Of a DNA stretch of 64,000 bases, positions 38,651 through 46,367 are shown in pieces. The notes below the pieces were generated by a model. It searched no databases. It was not told the DNA's origin and worked only from the letters and a program-made list of their open reading frames with translations. Source of the stretch: Bradyrhizobium sp. KBS0727. Lineage in GTDB: Bacteria > Pseudomonadota > Alphaproteobacteria > Rhizobiales > Xanthobacteraceae. Position 1 is the first letter of the stretch. Every line of letters starts with the position of its first letter. The stretch is taken from positions 248,001-312,000 of the forward strand of contig NZ_CP042176.1 of assembly GCF_005937885.2 (NCBI RefSeq). The letters run 5' to 3'. A program made the position numbers and the translations under genes.

Positions 38651-39454
38651 ATGGAACAGCGAATCCAGATCAGCATCGAAGCCGGTGTGGCCGACGTTCG
38701 CCTGAACCGGCCGGACAAGATGAACGCGCTCGATCCGGCCATGTTCAGCGCCATTGCCGACGTCGGCGCACGGCTCAAGGACGATCCGAGCGTGCGCGCC
38801 GTGGTGTTGTCCGGGACGGGGCGCGCCTTCTGCGCCGGTCTCGATGTCGCGCGGATGATGGCAGCGACCCGCGGCGAGTCGATCCTGCCGTTCGCCGATC
38901 TCACAAGGCGCACGCACGGCGTCGCCAATTTTGCCCAGCATATCGTCTGGCTGTGGCGAAAACTTCCGGTGCCGGTCATCGCCGCGGTTCATGGTGCCGC
39001 CATCGGCGGCGGCTTCCAGCTCGCGCTCGGCGCCGACCTGCGTTACGTCGCGCCGGGCACGCGTCTGGCCGTGATCGAGACCAGATGGGGCCTGGTGCCG
39101 GACATGGCGGGAACCCAGTTGATGCGGCATCTGGCGCGCGACGATGTGGTGCGCGAGCTCACCTTCACCGGCCGGATCTTCTCCGCCGAAGAGGCCCTCG
39201 CCTACGGTTTCGCCACGCGCGTGACGCCGGATCCGTTGGCCGCCGCCATGGACACCGCCCGAGAAATCGCGGCCCACAGCCCCGACGCGATCCGCGCCGC
39301 CAAGCGGTTGCTCAACCTCGCCGCCGAATGCAGTCCCCATGCCGGCCTCGCGGCCGAGACCGCCGAGCAGGGCGCTCTGCTCGGCCGGCCGAACCATGTC
39401 GAGGCGGTCATGGCCAATCTCGAGCAGCGCGCACCGGTCTGGAGCACCGCATGA
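38651..39454 (+). CDS. Enoyl-CoA hydratase/isomerase (crotonase) family
   Basis: The 267-residue protein has the crotonase features: RLNRPDKMNALD, the oxyanion-hole segments SGTGRAFCAGLDVARM and AAVHGAAIGGGFQLALGADLRY, and ETRWGLVPDMAGTQ with a candidate catalytic Glu. AAAGGAGAG precedes ATG 38651. It lies 49 bp after the small membrane protein and 45 bp before the NmrA-like gene, all on one strand, so it probably belongs to the TetR-controlled operon. Substrate is unknown. Confidence 0.9.
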   Translation: MEQRIQISIEAGVADVRLNRPDKMNALDPAMFSAIADVGARLKDDPSVRAVVLSGTGRAFCAGLDVARMMAATRGESILPFADLTRRTHGVANFAQHIVWLWRKLPVPVIAAVHGAAIGGGFQLALGADLRYVAPGTRLAVIETRWGLVPDMAGTQLMRHLARDDVVRELTFTGRIFSAEEALAYGFATRVTPDPLAAAMDTAREIAAHSPDAIRAAKRLLNLAAECSPHAGLAAETAEQGALLGRPNHVEAVMANLEQRAPVWSTA

Positions 39455-39499
39455 CGGGCGAACGGACATCGAAAACGCTTTAGCCAGGGAGCCTTCAAG

Positions 39500-40312
39500 A
39501 TGACTATTGTTCTCGTTACCGGGGGCACCGGCCATTTGGGACAGGACCTCGTGCCCACGCTGCTGCGGCAAGGCAACCGGGTTCGCGTGCTGGCGCGGTC
39601 ACCCCGGCGCGACGGCGATGTCGAATGGGCGGTCGGAGATCTTGCGACCGGGCAGGGCCTGCAAGCCGCGCTTAGGGGCGTGCACACCGTGATCAACGCG
39701 GCGACGTTCTCGCCGATCGTGCGGCGCGGCGGCATCAGGCCGGTGGATTTCCTCAAATCCCCGTCCGATGTCGATGTGGAAGGTACCGAGCGCCTGCTCG
39801 CGCTATCCCGCGACGAAGGCATTCAGCATTTTCTCCACGTCTCGATCGTCGGCCTCGACGAGGCGTCGCTGCCCTATGCCCGCGTCAAGCTCCGCGGCGA
39901 GCAACGGGTTTGCGAGTCGTCCCTGCCGTGGTCGGTGGTGCGCGCGATGCCGTTCTATTATCTGCTCGAGCGAATGCTGGCCGGTCTCGCCTGGTTGCCG
40001 GTGTGGCCGGTGCCGAAAACGTCATTCAATCCGGTCGATACGTCAGATGTCGCCGACTATCTGGCAACCTGCGCGCGCGAAGGGCCGCGCGGCGTGCGGG
40101 CCGAGATTGGCGGTCCCGAAGATCTCTCCTGCACCGAATTTGCCCGTCAGTACCAGCGCGCACGCGGCTTGCAGCGTCCGATCCTGCCGCTGCCGCTGTC
40201 GGAGACGTCAGCGCGCGGCATGGGCTTCGTCGTCAGCCAGGGCGTGCGCGGAAAGTTGCGCTGGGCGGAATGGCTGCAGCGGCAGATCCCGGGAATCAGT
40301 GCCGCCGCATAA
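39500..40312 (+). CDS. NmrA/atypical SDR NAD(P)-binding protein
   Basis: The 270-residue protein has the N-terminal Rossmann motif VTGGTGHLGQDLV and a segment HTVINAATFSP, then LHVSIVGLDEASLPYARVKLRGE, typical of NmrA-like atypical short-chain dehydrogenases. These may be redox sensors or reductases. It follows the enoyl-CoA hydratase by 45 bp and is probably the last gene of the TetR-linked operon. It converges with the Lon-N protein gene. Confidence 0.85.
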   Translation: MTIVLVTGGTGHLGQDLVPTLLRQGNRVRVLARSPRRDGDVEWAVGDLATGQGLQAALRGVHTVINAATFSPIVRRGGIRPVDFLKSPSDVDVEGTERLLALSRDEGIQHFLHVSIVGLDEASLPYARVKLRGEQRVCESSLPWSVVRAMPFYYLLERMLAGLAWLPVWPVPKTSFNPVDTSDVADYLATCAREGPRGVRAEIGGPEDLSCTEFARQYQRARGLQRPILPLPLSETSARGMGFVVSQGVRGKLRWAEWLQRQIPGISAAA

Positions 40313-40326
40313 AGCCGCCGACGCGA

Positions 40327-41001
40327 TTACTGCAGCCCGGTGTCGCCGCTGGTGCGCTTCTTGGCGAGGTCCATTTCGGTCACCGCGATCAGGATTTCCG
40401 CGCGCGTCTTCAGGTCGGCGGCTTCCAGCATCGCCTGCTTCTCCGCCGGCCCATAGGGCGACATCATGGCCAGCGCGTTGACCAGCGCTTCGTTCGGAGC
40501 GCTCTCGATGCCTTCCCAATCCACCTTCAGATTGTTGGCCTTGAGAAAATCCGTCAGCACATCGAGCAACGCCGTGCGGTCGACCTCTTCTTCGCCCTTG
40601 CGCGCGACGAAATCGTCGACGTAGGAAAAGAAATCCACCTTGCATTGCCGGTACGCGGTCAGCACGGTGAGTTCCTCGACCACCTTGAAGCGCGAGATGC
40701 CGGTCAGTTCGAGGATGTAGCGACCGTCGCCGGATTCGGCGAGCTGGGTGATGCGTCCGACGCAGCCGACGCGAAACAGCACGGGATGGGCCTCGTCCCT
40801 GCTGTGCGAAATATCCGGCTGGATCATCCCGATCAGCCGGTGGCCGTCGCGCAGGGAATCGTCGACCATCGCCAGATAGCGCGGCTCGAAGATGTTGAGC
40901 GGCATCTGGCCGCGCGGCAGCAGCAGCGCGCCGGGCAACGGGAACACCGGAATGGTCTCGGGAAGCTCGCCGGGTCCGCGGTATTCGGCATTGATCGGCA
41001 T
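40327..41001 (-). CDS. Lon N-terminal (LON substrate-binding) domain protein
   Basis: The 224-residue protein is a stand-alone Lon-N domain: IPVFPLPGALLLPRGQMPLNIFEPRYLAMVDD, then RVGCVGRITQLAESGDGRYILELTGISRF. There is no ATPase or protease part. Its natural role is unclear. It starts 88 bp after the thioredoxin-TPR stop on the same strand, an order common in rhizobia. Confidence 0.9.
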   Translation of the reverse strand: MPINAEYRGPGELPETIPVFPLPGALLLPRGQMPLNIFEPRYLAMVDDSLRDGHRLIGMIQPDISHSRDEAHPVLFRVGCVGRITQLAESGDGRYILELTGISRFKVVEELTVLTAYRQCKVDFFSYVDDFVARKGEEEVDRTALLDVLTDFLKANNLKVDWEGIESAPNEALVNALAMMSPYGPAEKQAMLEAADLKTRAEILIAVTEMDLAKKRTSGDTGLQ

Positions 41002-41089
41002 CTGCGGTCCCAGGGTTCGTGCGTTACAGGGTTGCGCGTATTCTGATCACAAAACCGCTGCCCACTTTTGTGGAATACGCGCGGTGTTT

Positions 41090-42013
41090 TTATGAAAACA
41101 GGACCGTCGACAGCCGCTTGCGTCCGTCCACGGTGGCTTCGTCGGTGCCGCCCCACGCCTCGAAGAACTGCACCAGCTGCTTGCGGGCGCCGTCCTCGTT
41201 CCATTTGCGATCGCGCCTGATGATTTCCAGCAACTGGTTGGTCGCTTCAGCGCGGTTGCCCTGGGCATTGAGCGCGGTCGCCAGATCGAATCGCGCCTGA
41301 TGATCGAGCGGGTTTGCGGCGACTTTCTGTTCCAGCTCGGCCACCGGACCGACGGCCTGTGCCTGTTCGGCAAGATCGATCGACGCCTGTACCGCCTTGA
41401 CGGCGGCGTCGTTGCGCTTGGAATCCGGCACCATCGCAATGGTCTGCTTGGCCTGCTCGATCGCGCCCGTCGTCACGTAGCATTTCGCCAGTCCGGCGAT
41501 GGCTGCGATATTGGTCGCTTCGAGGGCCAGCACCTCGGCATAGATCTGCGCGGCGGCGGCGGCATCGCCTTCCGCCAGCACCGCTTCCGCCTCCTGCAGG
41601 ATTTCCGCGATGTTCGGCTCGCCCGGCGCCGCCACGCCCTTGGTGAGCTTGTCGATGAAAGCGTTGACCTGGCTCTCCGGCTGCGCGCCCATAAAACCGT
41701 CGGCGGGCTGGCCGTTGACGAAGGCGATCACGGCCGGGATCGACTGAATGCCCATCTGGCCGGGAATGGCGGGATGCTCGTCAATGTTCATCTTGACCAG
41801 CTTCACCTTGCCCTTGGCCGCGCGAACCGCCTTTTCAATGATCGGCGTGAGCTGACGGCAGGGACCGCACCACGGCGCCCAGAAGTCGATCAGCACCGGC
41901 TGGCGCTTCGATTCCTCGATGACGTCCTTTACGAACGTCTGGGTGGTCGTCTCTTTGATCAGATCGGGTGCTGCCTGCGGCGCCGGGCCGCCGCCTTGCT
42001 CAATGATGGTCAC
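41090..42013 (-). CDS. Thioredoxin-TPR fusion (CnoX/YbbN-like)
   Basis: The 307-residue protein has a thioredoxin domain (residues about 25-135) with intact active site WAPWCGPCRQ and the cis-Pro segment IQSIPAVIAF, followed by TPR-like helical repeats (residues about 150-305). This is the architecture of CnoX, a chaperedoxin that protects proteins from oxidative aggregation. Here both Cys of CGPC are present, whereas E. coli CnoX has SxxC, so redox activity is plausible. Confidence 0.9.
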   Translation of the reverse strand: MTIIEQGGGPAPQAAPDLIKETTTQTFVKDVIEESKRQPVLIDFWAPWCGPCRQLTPIIEKAVRAAKGKVKLVKMNIDEHPAIPGQMGIQSIPAVIAFVNGQPADGFMGAQPESQVNAFIDKLTKGVAAPGEPNIAEILQEAEAVLAEGDAAAAAQIYAEVLALEATNIAAIAGLAKCYVTTGAIEQAKQTIAMVPDSKRNDAAVKAVQASIDLAEQAQAVGPVAELEQKVAANPLDHQARFDLATALNAQGNRAEATNQLLEIIRRDRKWNEDGARKQLVQFFEAWGGTDEATVDGRKRLSTVLFS

Positions 42014-42432
42014 GGTATCCTCGCCTGATGTCTCGAGAAGATGGTGAATTTGTCTGGCCGGCCGCTTCTAGCACGGCCGGAGATCAAGTTCTCGTCAGCT
42101 AGATGGCGGTTTGGTCGCAAAATTCAATCCGCGCCGGGCTCCGCGGAACGTCCGTCCGGCGCGGCGGACTGGGCCGCGATGCAGCCGATCGCGGTGGCAA
42201 TCGGGCTCGATTCGTCCCCCGGCCGCCCCCAAGCCTCGATCCCGGGTTCCCGAGATCGGTAAAGGAAGTCGGTTTAGGTCCGTTTAGGCGTCGTTTCGAC
42301 CCGATTCGTCCTTATTTATTAAGAAAGCCGGATTATTCGGATGTCACCGGATTGCGTTCGCACTGTTGCATTCGCGGTCTGCATTTGGCATAGGTCTGCC
42401 GTTGTCGGCGAGCGATCGTCGCCATCTCGGAT
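42014..42432. other. Non-coding gap before tRNA-Gly
   Basis: About 420 bp with no convincing gene. It holds a GGCCGGCC-type palindrome near 42055 and an A+T-rich stretch near 42310-42340 that may contribute to the tRNA promoter, but no clean -35/-10 pair was found. Confidence 0.5.
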
Positions 42433-42507
<75 letters not shown>

Positions 42508-42511
42508 ATTT

Positions 42512-42530
42512 ACCCCCTGAAGACGGGGGT
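42512..42530 (+). terminator. Hairpin after tRNA-Gly
   Basis: ACCCCC and GGGGGT form a 6-bp stem with a 7-nt loop just after the tRNA. The following CTTA is a weak T-run, so terminator function is tentative. Confidence 0.4.
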
Positions 42531-42768
42531 CTTACGTGGACGACGCATCAGAACGATCCGTTCCCGGGAACACCTGGGGGATACTCCTGTCCCTCGGCGG
42601 CACGTTCCAACAATCTAAAACCCAACAATCCCAAACGATGTCGCGCAGTTGCGCGCCAGACTGCCGCGCCCGCGTCGCGAGAGCTGCAAATCAAAGCGGC
42701 CTTCGCCTCTGGGTTATTTAGCGGACAAGCGACGCTCTGCTCTCCGGAAACCGCCGCACCGGACTCAC

Positions 42769-44391
42769 TTATTTCCGGGCGTCGCCTTGCTCGGCGGCCA
42801 CGAGGTCGGCGAGCAATGAAACTTCTTCAAGCCTCTGCCGTGCTGCCAGGCGGATTTGCGTGCCGGGCATGGAGTAACGCCTGGTGAGGCCCGCAGCGTC
42901 GGCTATCGCACGTAACCGCTGCGCGTCGTAACCCTCGGCGAAGAAGACCACTGTGTCTGGGGAGGCAATTGCCTCGCTTGCCGCCGTTCCGTTGCCCTGT
43001 AGAAACGGCACTTCTCCTTGCGCAAACCCATTTGGGGCGAGGGCGGCAACACTGTTGTCAACCAGCAGCCGACCGAGCATCGGACGTGCTGCGCTTAGTG
43101 CCGCCGCGGCGCGATCGGTCGCGGCCTGCTGTGCGCGGGATGGCGGGTCCCAGAACGCCTGAGGAAGCGGCAGTTGTCCGGGATCGTGTATCCCAATGCC
43201 GGGCAAGAAGCTCAACGCCAGCAATGTAACGAAACCCACGATGACCGAAGTCGGGTCGCCTGCGCTCGCAGTCCGTCGCCGCAGCGTGCCGATGAGCGGC
43301 CAAGCCAGAGCGATAAGAAACGGAAAAGCGTAGTAACTCACGAGCATGCCGGCGAGCGGACTTTTTGCCAACAGATGTACCAGCACCCAAGGAATACCGG
43401 CGGCAAACGCCAGCACCACGTAGGGGCTCCGTGCCCGCAGAGCCCAAATGCAGGCACCAAGAGAGGGATACAGGATGTATGGACGGCCAACCAGGAAGGA
43501 GAGGATACGATCTGCAATCAGCCCCGCACTTAGATGTGCGAGCGGCGGGTCACCGAGATATACCCGCGCGAATGCGGACGTCTCCGGGAATACGAGGCGC
43601 TGCATGGCCATCACGGCGATGGCGTAGAACAGCGCCGCCAGCGCGAAGGTCAATTCCGTCCGCTGCTGCCGCAACGGTACGCCATAGGCAACATTCAGCG
43701 TGACCAGTAAGCCGAGGATGGCCACATAGTGAAACCCGGCATCCTCGCGGGCAGCCAGGCCCAGGACGAAAAAGGCGACGGCAAGGCGTGGATGACCGAG
43801 CACCCGTGCCACGGCGAACAGCAGGAAGAAGGCCGCGATCAGCGTCTCGAAATGCGGGTAGCGCGCAATCGCGATCGCCAGCCCGCTGAAGGCGAAGCCT
43901 AGCGCGGCGAGAGCCGCGATCCACGGTCCGGCGCCGCGCCGCAGGCCGAAGCCCTCCACCAGTAGCCAAAACACGGCGACTGCCAGCAGCGCGTGACTGA
44001 ATCCAACAAAGCCCGCGAAAAACTGTGGCATTGAAAACGGCAGACACCAGCTAAGCGCCAGGGCAGGCAGAAACAGCAGCGACACGTGCGTGCCGAAGAA
44101 GCTGCCTCCGCCAAGGCTTGCCGGTTGCGTGAGCGCAGCATTGCCGTGCCACATCAGCGATGCAAGCAGGCCGGAGTCCAGCACGAAGCTGCCGCCTTCA
44201 TAAAAGTGGAACAGCACCAGGTTTGCGAATGCCACGAAGGGGATGCCGATGGCGAGTGTTGCCGCCGCAGCAATGCCCACGTATTCCCATCGAGCGGTGA
44301 TGATGGACGTGCCTATGTGCGGCAAGGCGGCGGATGAGTGGCCCTCAGAATGCATGCTATCGTTTCCGCAATTTCCTGCCGCGCCCATCAT
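42769..44391 (-). CDS. Polytopic membrane protein, DUF2079/GT-C-like
   Basis: The 540-residue protein has about ten or more hydrophobic helices followed by a soluble C-terminal part of about 120 residues. Segments such as FFGTHVSLLFLPALALSWCLP and LAAREDAGFHYVAILGLLV resemble DUF2079 proteins, which have a GT-C-like glycosyltransferase fold. The function is not known; cell-surface sugar or lipid transfer is a reasonable guess. It lies inside the tRNA-Gly-bounded segment with a 6-bp gap to the upstream gene. Confidence 0.7.
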   Translation of the reverse strand: MMGAAGNCGNDSMHSEGHSSAALPHIGTSIITARWEYVGIAAAATLAIGIPFVAFANLVLFHFYEGGSFVLDSGLLASLMWHGNAALTQPASLGGGSFFGTHVSLLFLPALALSWCLPFSMPQFFAGFVGFSHALLAVAVFWLLVEGFGLRRGAGPWIAALAALGFAFSGLAIAIARYPHFETLIAAFFLLFAVARVLGHPRLAVAFFVLGLAAREDAGFHYVAILGLLVTLNVAYGVPLRQQRTELTFALAALFYAIAVMAMQRLVFPETSAFARVYLGDPPLAHLSAGLIADRILSFLVGRPYILYPSLGACIWALRARSPYVVLAFAAGIPWVLVHLLAKSPLAGMLVSYYAFPFLIALAWPLIGTLRRRTASAGDPTSVIVGFVTLLALSFLPGIGIHDPGQLPLPQAFWDPPSRAQQAATDRAAAALSAARPMLGRLLVDNSVAALAPNGFAQGEVPFLQGNGTAASEAIASPDTVVFFAEGYDAQRLRAIADAAGLTRRYSMPGTQIRLAARQRLEEVSLLADLVAAEQGDARK

Positions 44392-44397
44392 GCTGCG

Positions 44398-46020
44398 CTA
44401 TGGCTTGACGTAGATGCTCTCAAACAATCCCGCGTATTCCTCTTTCCAACCTCGCTTATCGACGAGAAACCGCCTCAGCTGTTCATGGGCCTTCACCCAG
44501 AGCACCGTATCGATCCGGTATTTCGCAAGCGCCGTGTCCCAAGCCGCCTCGTCGACCTCCAGGTCGGCGGACAGTTTGAAATAGTCACGCAATAAATCAT
44601 CGGGATAGGCGGTAGCCGCCCGGCCGTCGACGAACACGGGTACGGCACCTTGCGTGAGCAAAATCAGAAGCCCACCGACGTTCCAGTTGTTCAGAAGCCG
44701 AGCATGCGAAAAATGCTCCTTGAGATAGAGGGCGTCCTGCTCTGAAATCATTTGCGGAAGTTCGAAGGCCGGTTTTGCCTGCATGAAAGTCAATGGCAGA
44801 GCGCACGCGCCGGCGATGCCGGCAGCCAGCAACGACTTCTGGACTTCGAAATCATTCAGCCGTTTGGGCAGCAGCCGATCAAGGTGAAGAGCCAGTGGAA
44901 CGGTGGAGAATATGAAAAAGAAGGACAAGTATCTGAATTGATAGAGCCCCAAAAACAGAAAGAGCCAGGAAAGCAGCCGTGACTCCAGAGGAATAGGATG
45001 AGAGCCTCTGAAGCGCAGCTCAAGCCCAACAAATATCAGGATATATACCATGCCAGGAATGCTCCCCGGCATGGTGACGTTCCGATAATAAGACCACCAC
45101 TCGGTGATGTAGGCTTGCACAAAGTGGCCCAACGTAGCCGTCAAGCCGTCATAGATATGCCAGCCGAGAGGATTGATAAGAATTGCAACGAGGCAACCGG
45201 CTCCCGCGAAACTGTAGATTTTGAAACTTGCCCAATCCCGTTTGAGCAAAGCGGTGCCGCCAAAAATGCCGATAATGAGGAACCCGAGCAAAAAGCCGCC
45301 ATGCAGATTGGCCCAAAGGACCATCATCACAGGCAACAAAAACCATCGTGTTCTTTTCAGGCATTCTACGTAGAAGATGACGCAAAACAGCATCGTGGAA
45401 GTGTTTGGCGAAGCGCCGAGATAGACATTCGGAGCCGTGGCGAAGGAAGGGTAGATCAAACACGCGGAGAAAACGGAAATACAAACCGCAGCAGCCGAAG
45501 CGCCGCTGCTCAAGCAGACCGACGTCAGATATCCGACGATGACTGCGCCACATGCAGCGACAAAGACGACGAGACCACTCAGTTTCGTATATTGAAATAT
45601 GACGCTGGCAATCACGTCCCAAAGCCAGGAGAGATTGTACCATTGCTTGTCGCCCAGGGTGAAGGACCACGGATCCTGGAAAGGGATGTTGCCTCGGTCT
45701 CGGATCAAGTCTCCGGCGGCGAGGTGCCATCCCAAATCATAGTGGCTAAGCAGGAGCGGCGCGTTCGAAACGTAGTACACACACGCGAATGAAATCAGGA
45801 AGATATAGATTCCGGCGCTTTGGAAGTAAGAACTGATCGTCTTCGGCCCGATATCAGGCTGAGAGTCGCCCCAAGCCCCCAGCGTGTCCATCGATGAGCC
45901 CCTTACGATCGAAGCGAGCCCCCGGCAGGCTCGGCATGCTTTTGGGTCCGCATGGCCGGATGCAAACCATCGTCGTTTTGAGGTGATCGATTTAAAGTTG
46001 AGTAAACGTTCGTTCCGCAA
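44398..46020 (-). CDS. Polytopic membrane protein, GT-C-like
   Basis: The 540-residue protein (or 497 if it starts at ATG 45889-45891) has about ten hydrophobic helices. An N-terminal luminal segment contains HYDLGWHLAAGD and DPWSFTLGDKQWYNLSWLW, an arrangement of Asp, His and Trp typical of GT-C-like transferases; the C-terminal part has FVDGRAATAYPDD. I recognise no named family. Its base composition differs from neighbours: 45181-45240 is 31/60 G+C, against 38/60 at 50101-50160. It is transcribed with the next gene. Confidence 0.7.
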   Translation of the reverse strand: MRNERLLNFKSITSKRRWFASGHADPKACRACRGLASIVRGSSMDTLGAWGDSQPDIGPKTISSYFQSAGIYIFLISFACVYYVSNAPLLLSHYDLGWHLAAGDLIRDRGNIPFQDPWSFTLGDKQWYNLSWLWDVIASVIFQYTKLSGLVVFVAACGAVIVGYLTSVCLSSGASAAAVCISVFSACLIYPSFATAPNVYLGASPNTSTMLFCVIFYVECLKRTRWFLLPVMMVLWANLHGGFLLGFLIIGIFGGTALLKRDWASFKIYSFAGAGCLVAILINPLGWHIYDGLTATLGHFVQAYITEWWSYYRNVTMPGSIPGMVYILIFVGLELRFRGSHPIPLESRLLSWLFLFLGLYQFRYLSFFFIFSTVPLALHLDRLLPKRLNDFEVQKSLLAAGIAGACALPLTFMQAKPAFELPQMISEQDALYLKEHFSHARLLNNWNVGGLLILLTQGAVPVFVDGRAATAYPDDLLRDYFKLSADLEVDEAAWDTALAKYRIDTVLWVKAHEQLRRFLVDKRGWKEEYAGLFESIYVKP

Positions 46021-46180
46021 TTCGATGGCTGCCCGCTGAAGAATTGTCCTGGTTAACGAATGCGGACGTGGAACCCGCGACCGTCATCGTGGTCGCATAG
46101 GGGGAGGGCCGGTAGAAAGCCAATGAAGCTCGGCACATAGCGGCTGTTTCGCCAGGCGTAGCGATGGCCTTGGCCCCAGC

Positions 46181-46217
46181 CGACCTTGCCAAGGTCGGGG
46201 TCGAGGGTTCGAGCCCC
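46181..46217 (+). other. Candidate attachment site, right copy (3' tRNA-Gly fragment)
   Basis: An exact 37-bp copy of part of the tRNA-Gly gene, followed by a degenerate acceptor end. Upstream bases do not form the 5' half of a tRNA, so this is a fragment, not a second gene. A small CGCC-TTTT-GGCG hairpin with a later T-run follows at about 46239-46265. The rest of 46021-46367 holds no clear gene. Confidence 0.65.
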
Positions 46218-46367
46218 CTTCGCCGCTCGAGATTTTCGCGCCTTTTGGCGGCCTTGTTGTTTTTTGATCCGCAGGTGTGATCCAGCTCGCTTTTTAATCC
46301 GCTGGGAACGTGCGATGCTTCGACACCTGAGGTTGCATATCCATGCTATACCTCGGCGGAGCGTGCC

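Noticed and set aside
46053..46180. Possible minus-strand gene remnant (GWGQGHRYAWRNSRYVPSF) beside the right tRNA repeat
   Set aside because: It looks a little like the end of Gly/Trp/His-rich rhizobial small proteins, but no start, no ribosome site and too short to support.
46181..46230. Second tRNA-Gly gene
   Set aside because: Only the 3' half matches; there is no D arm and no matching 5' acceptor strand.
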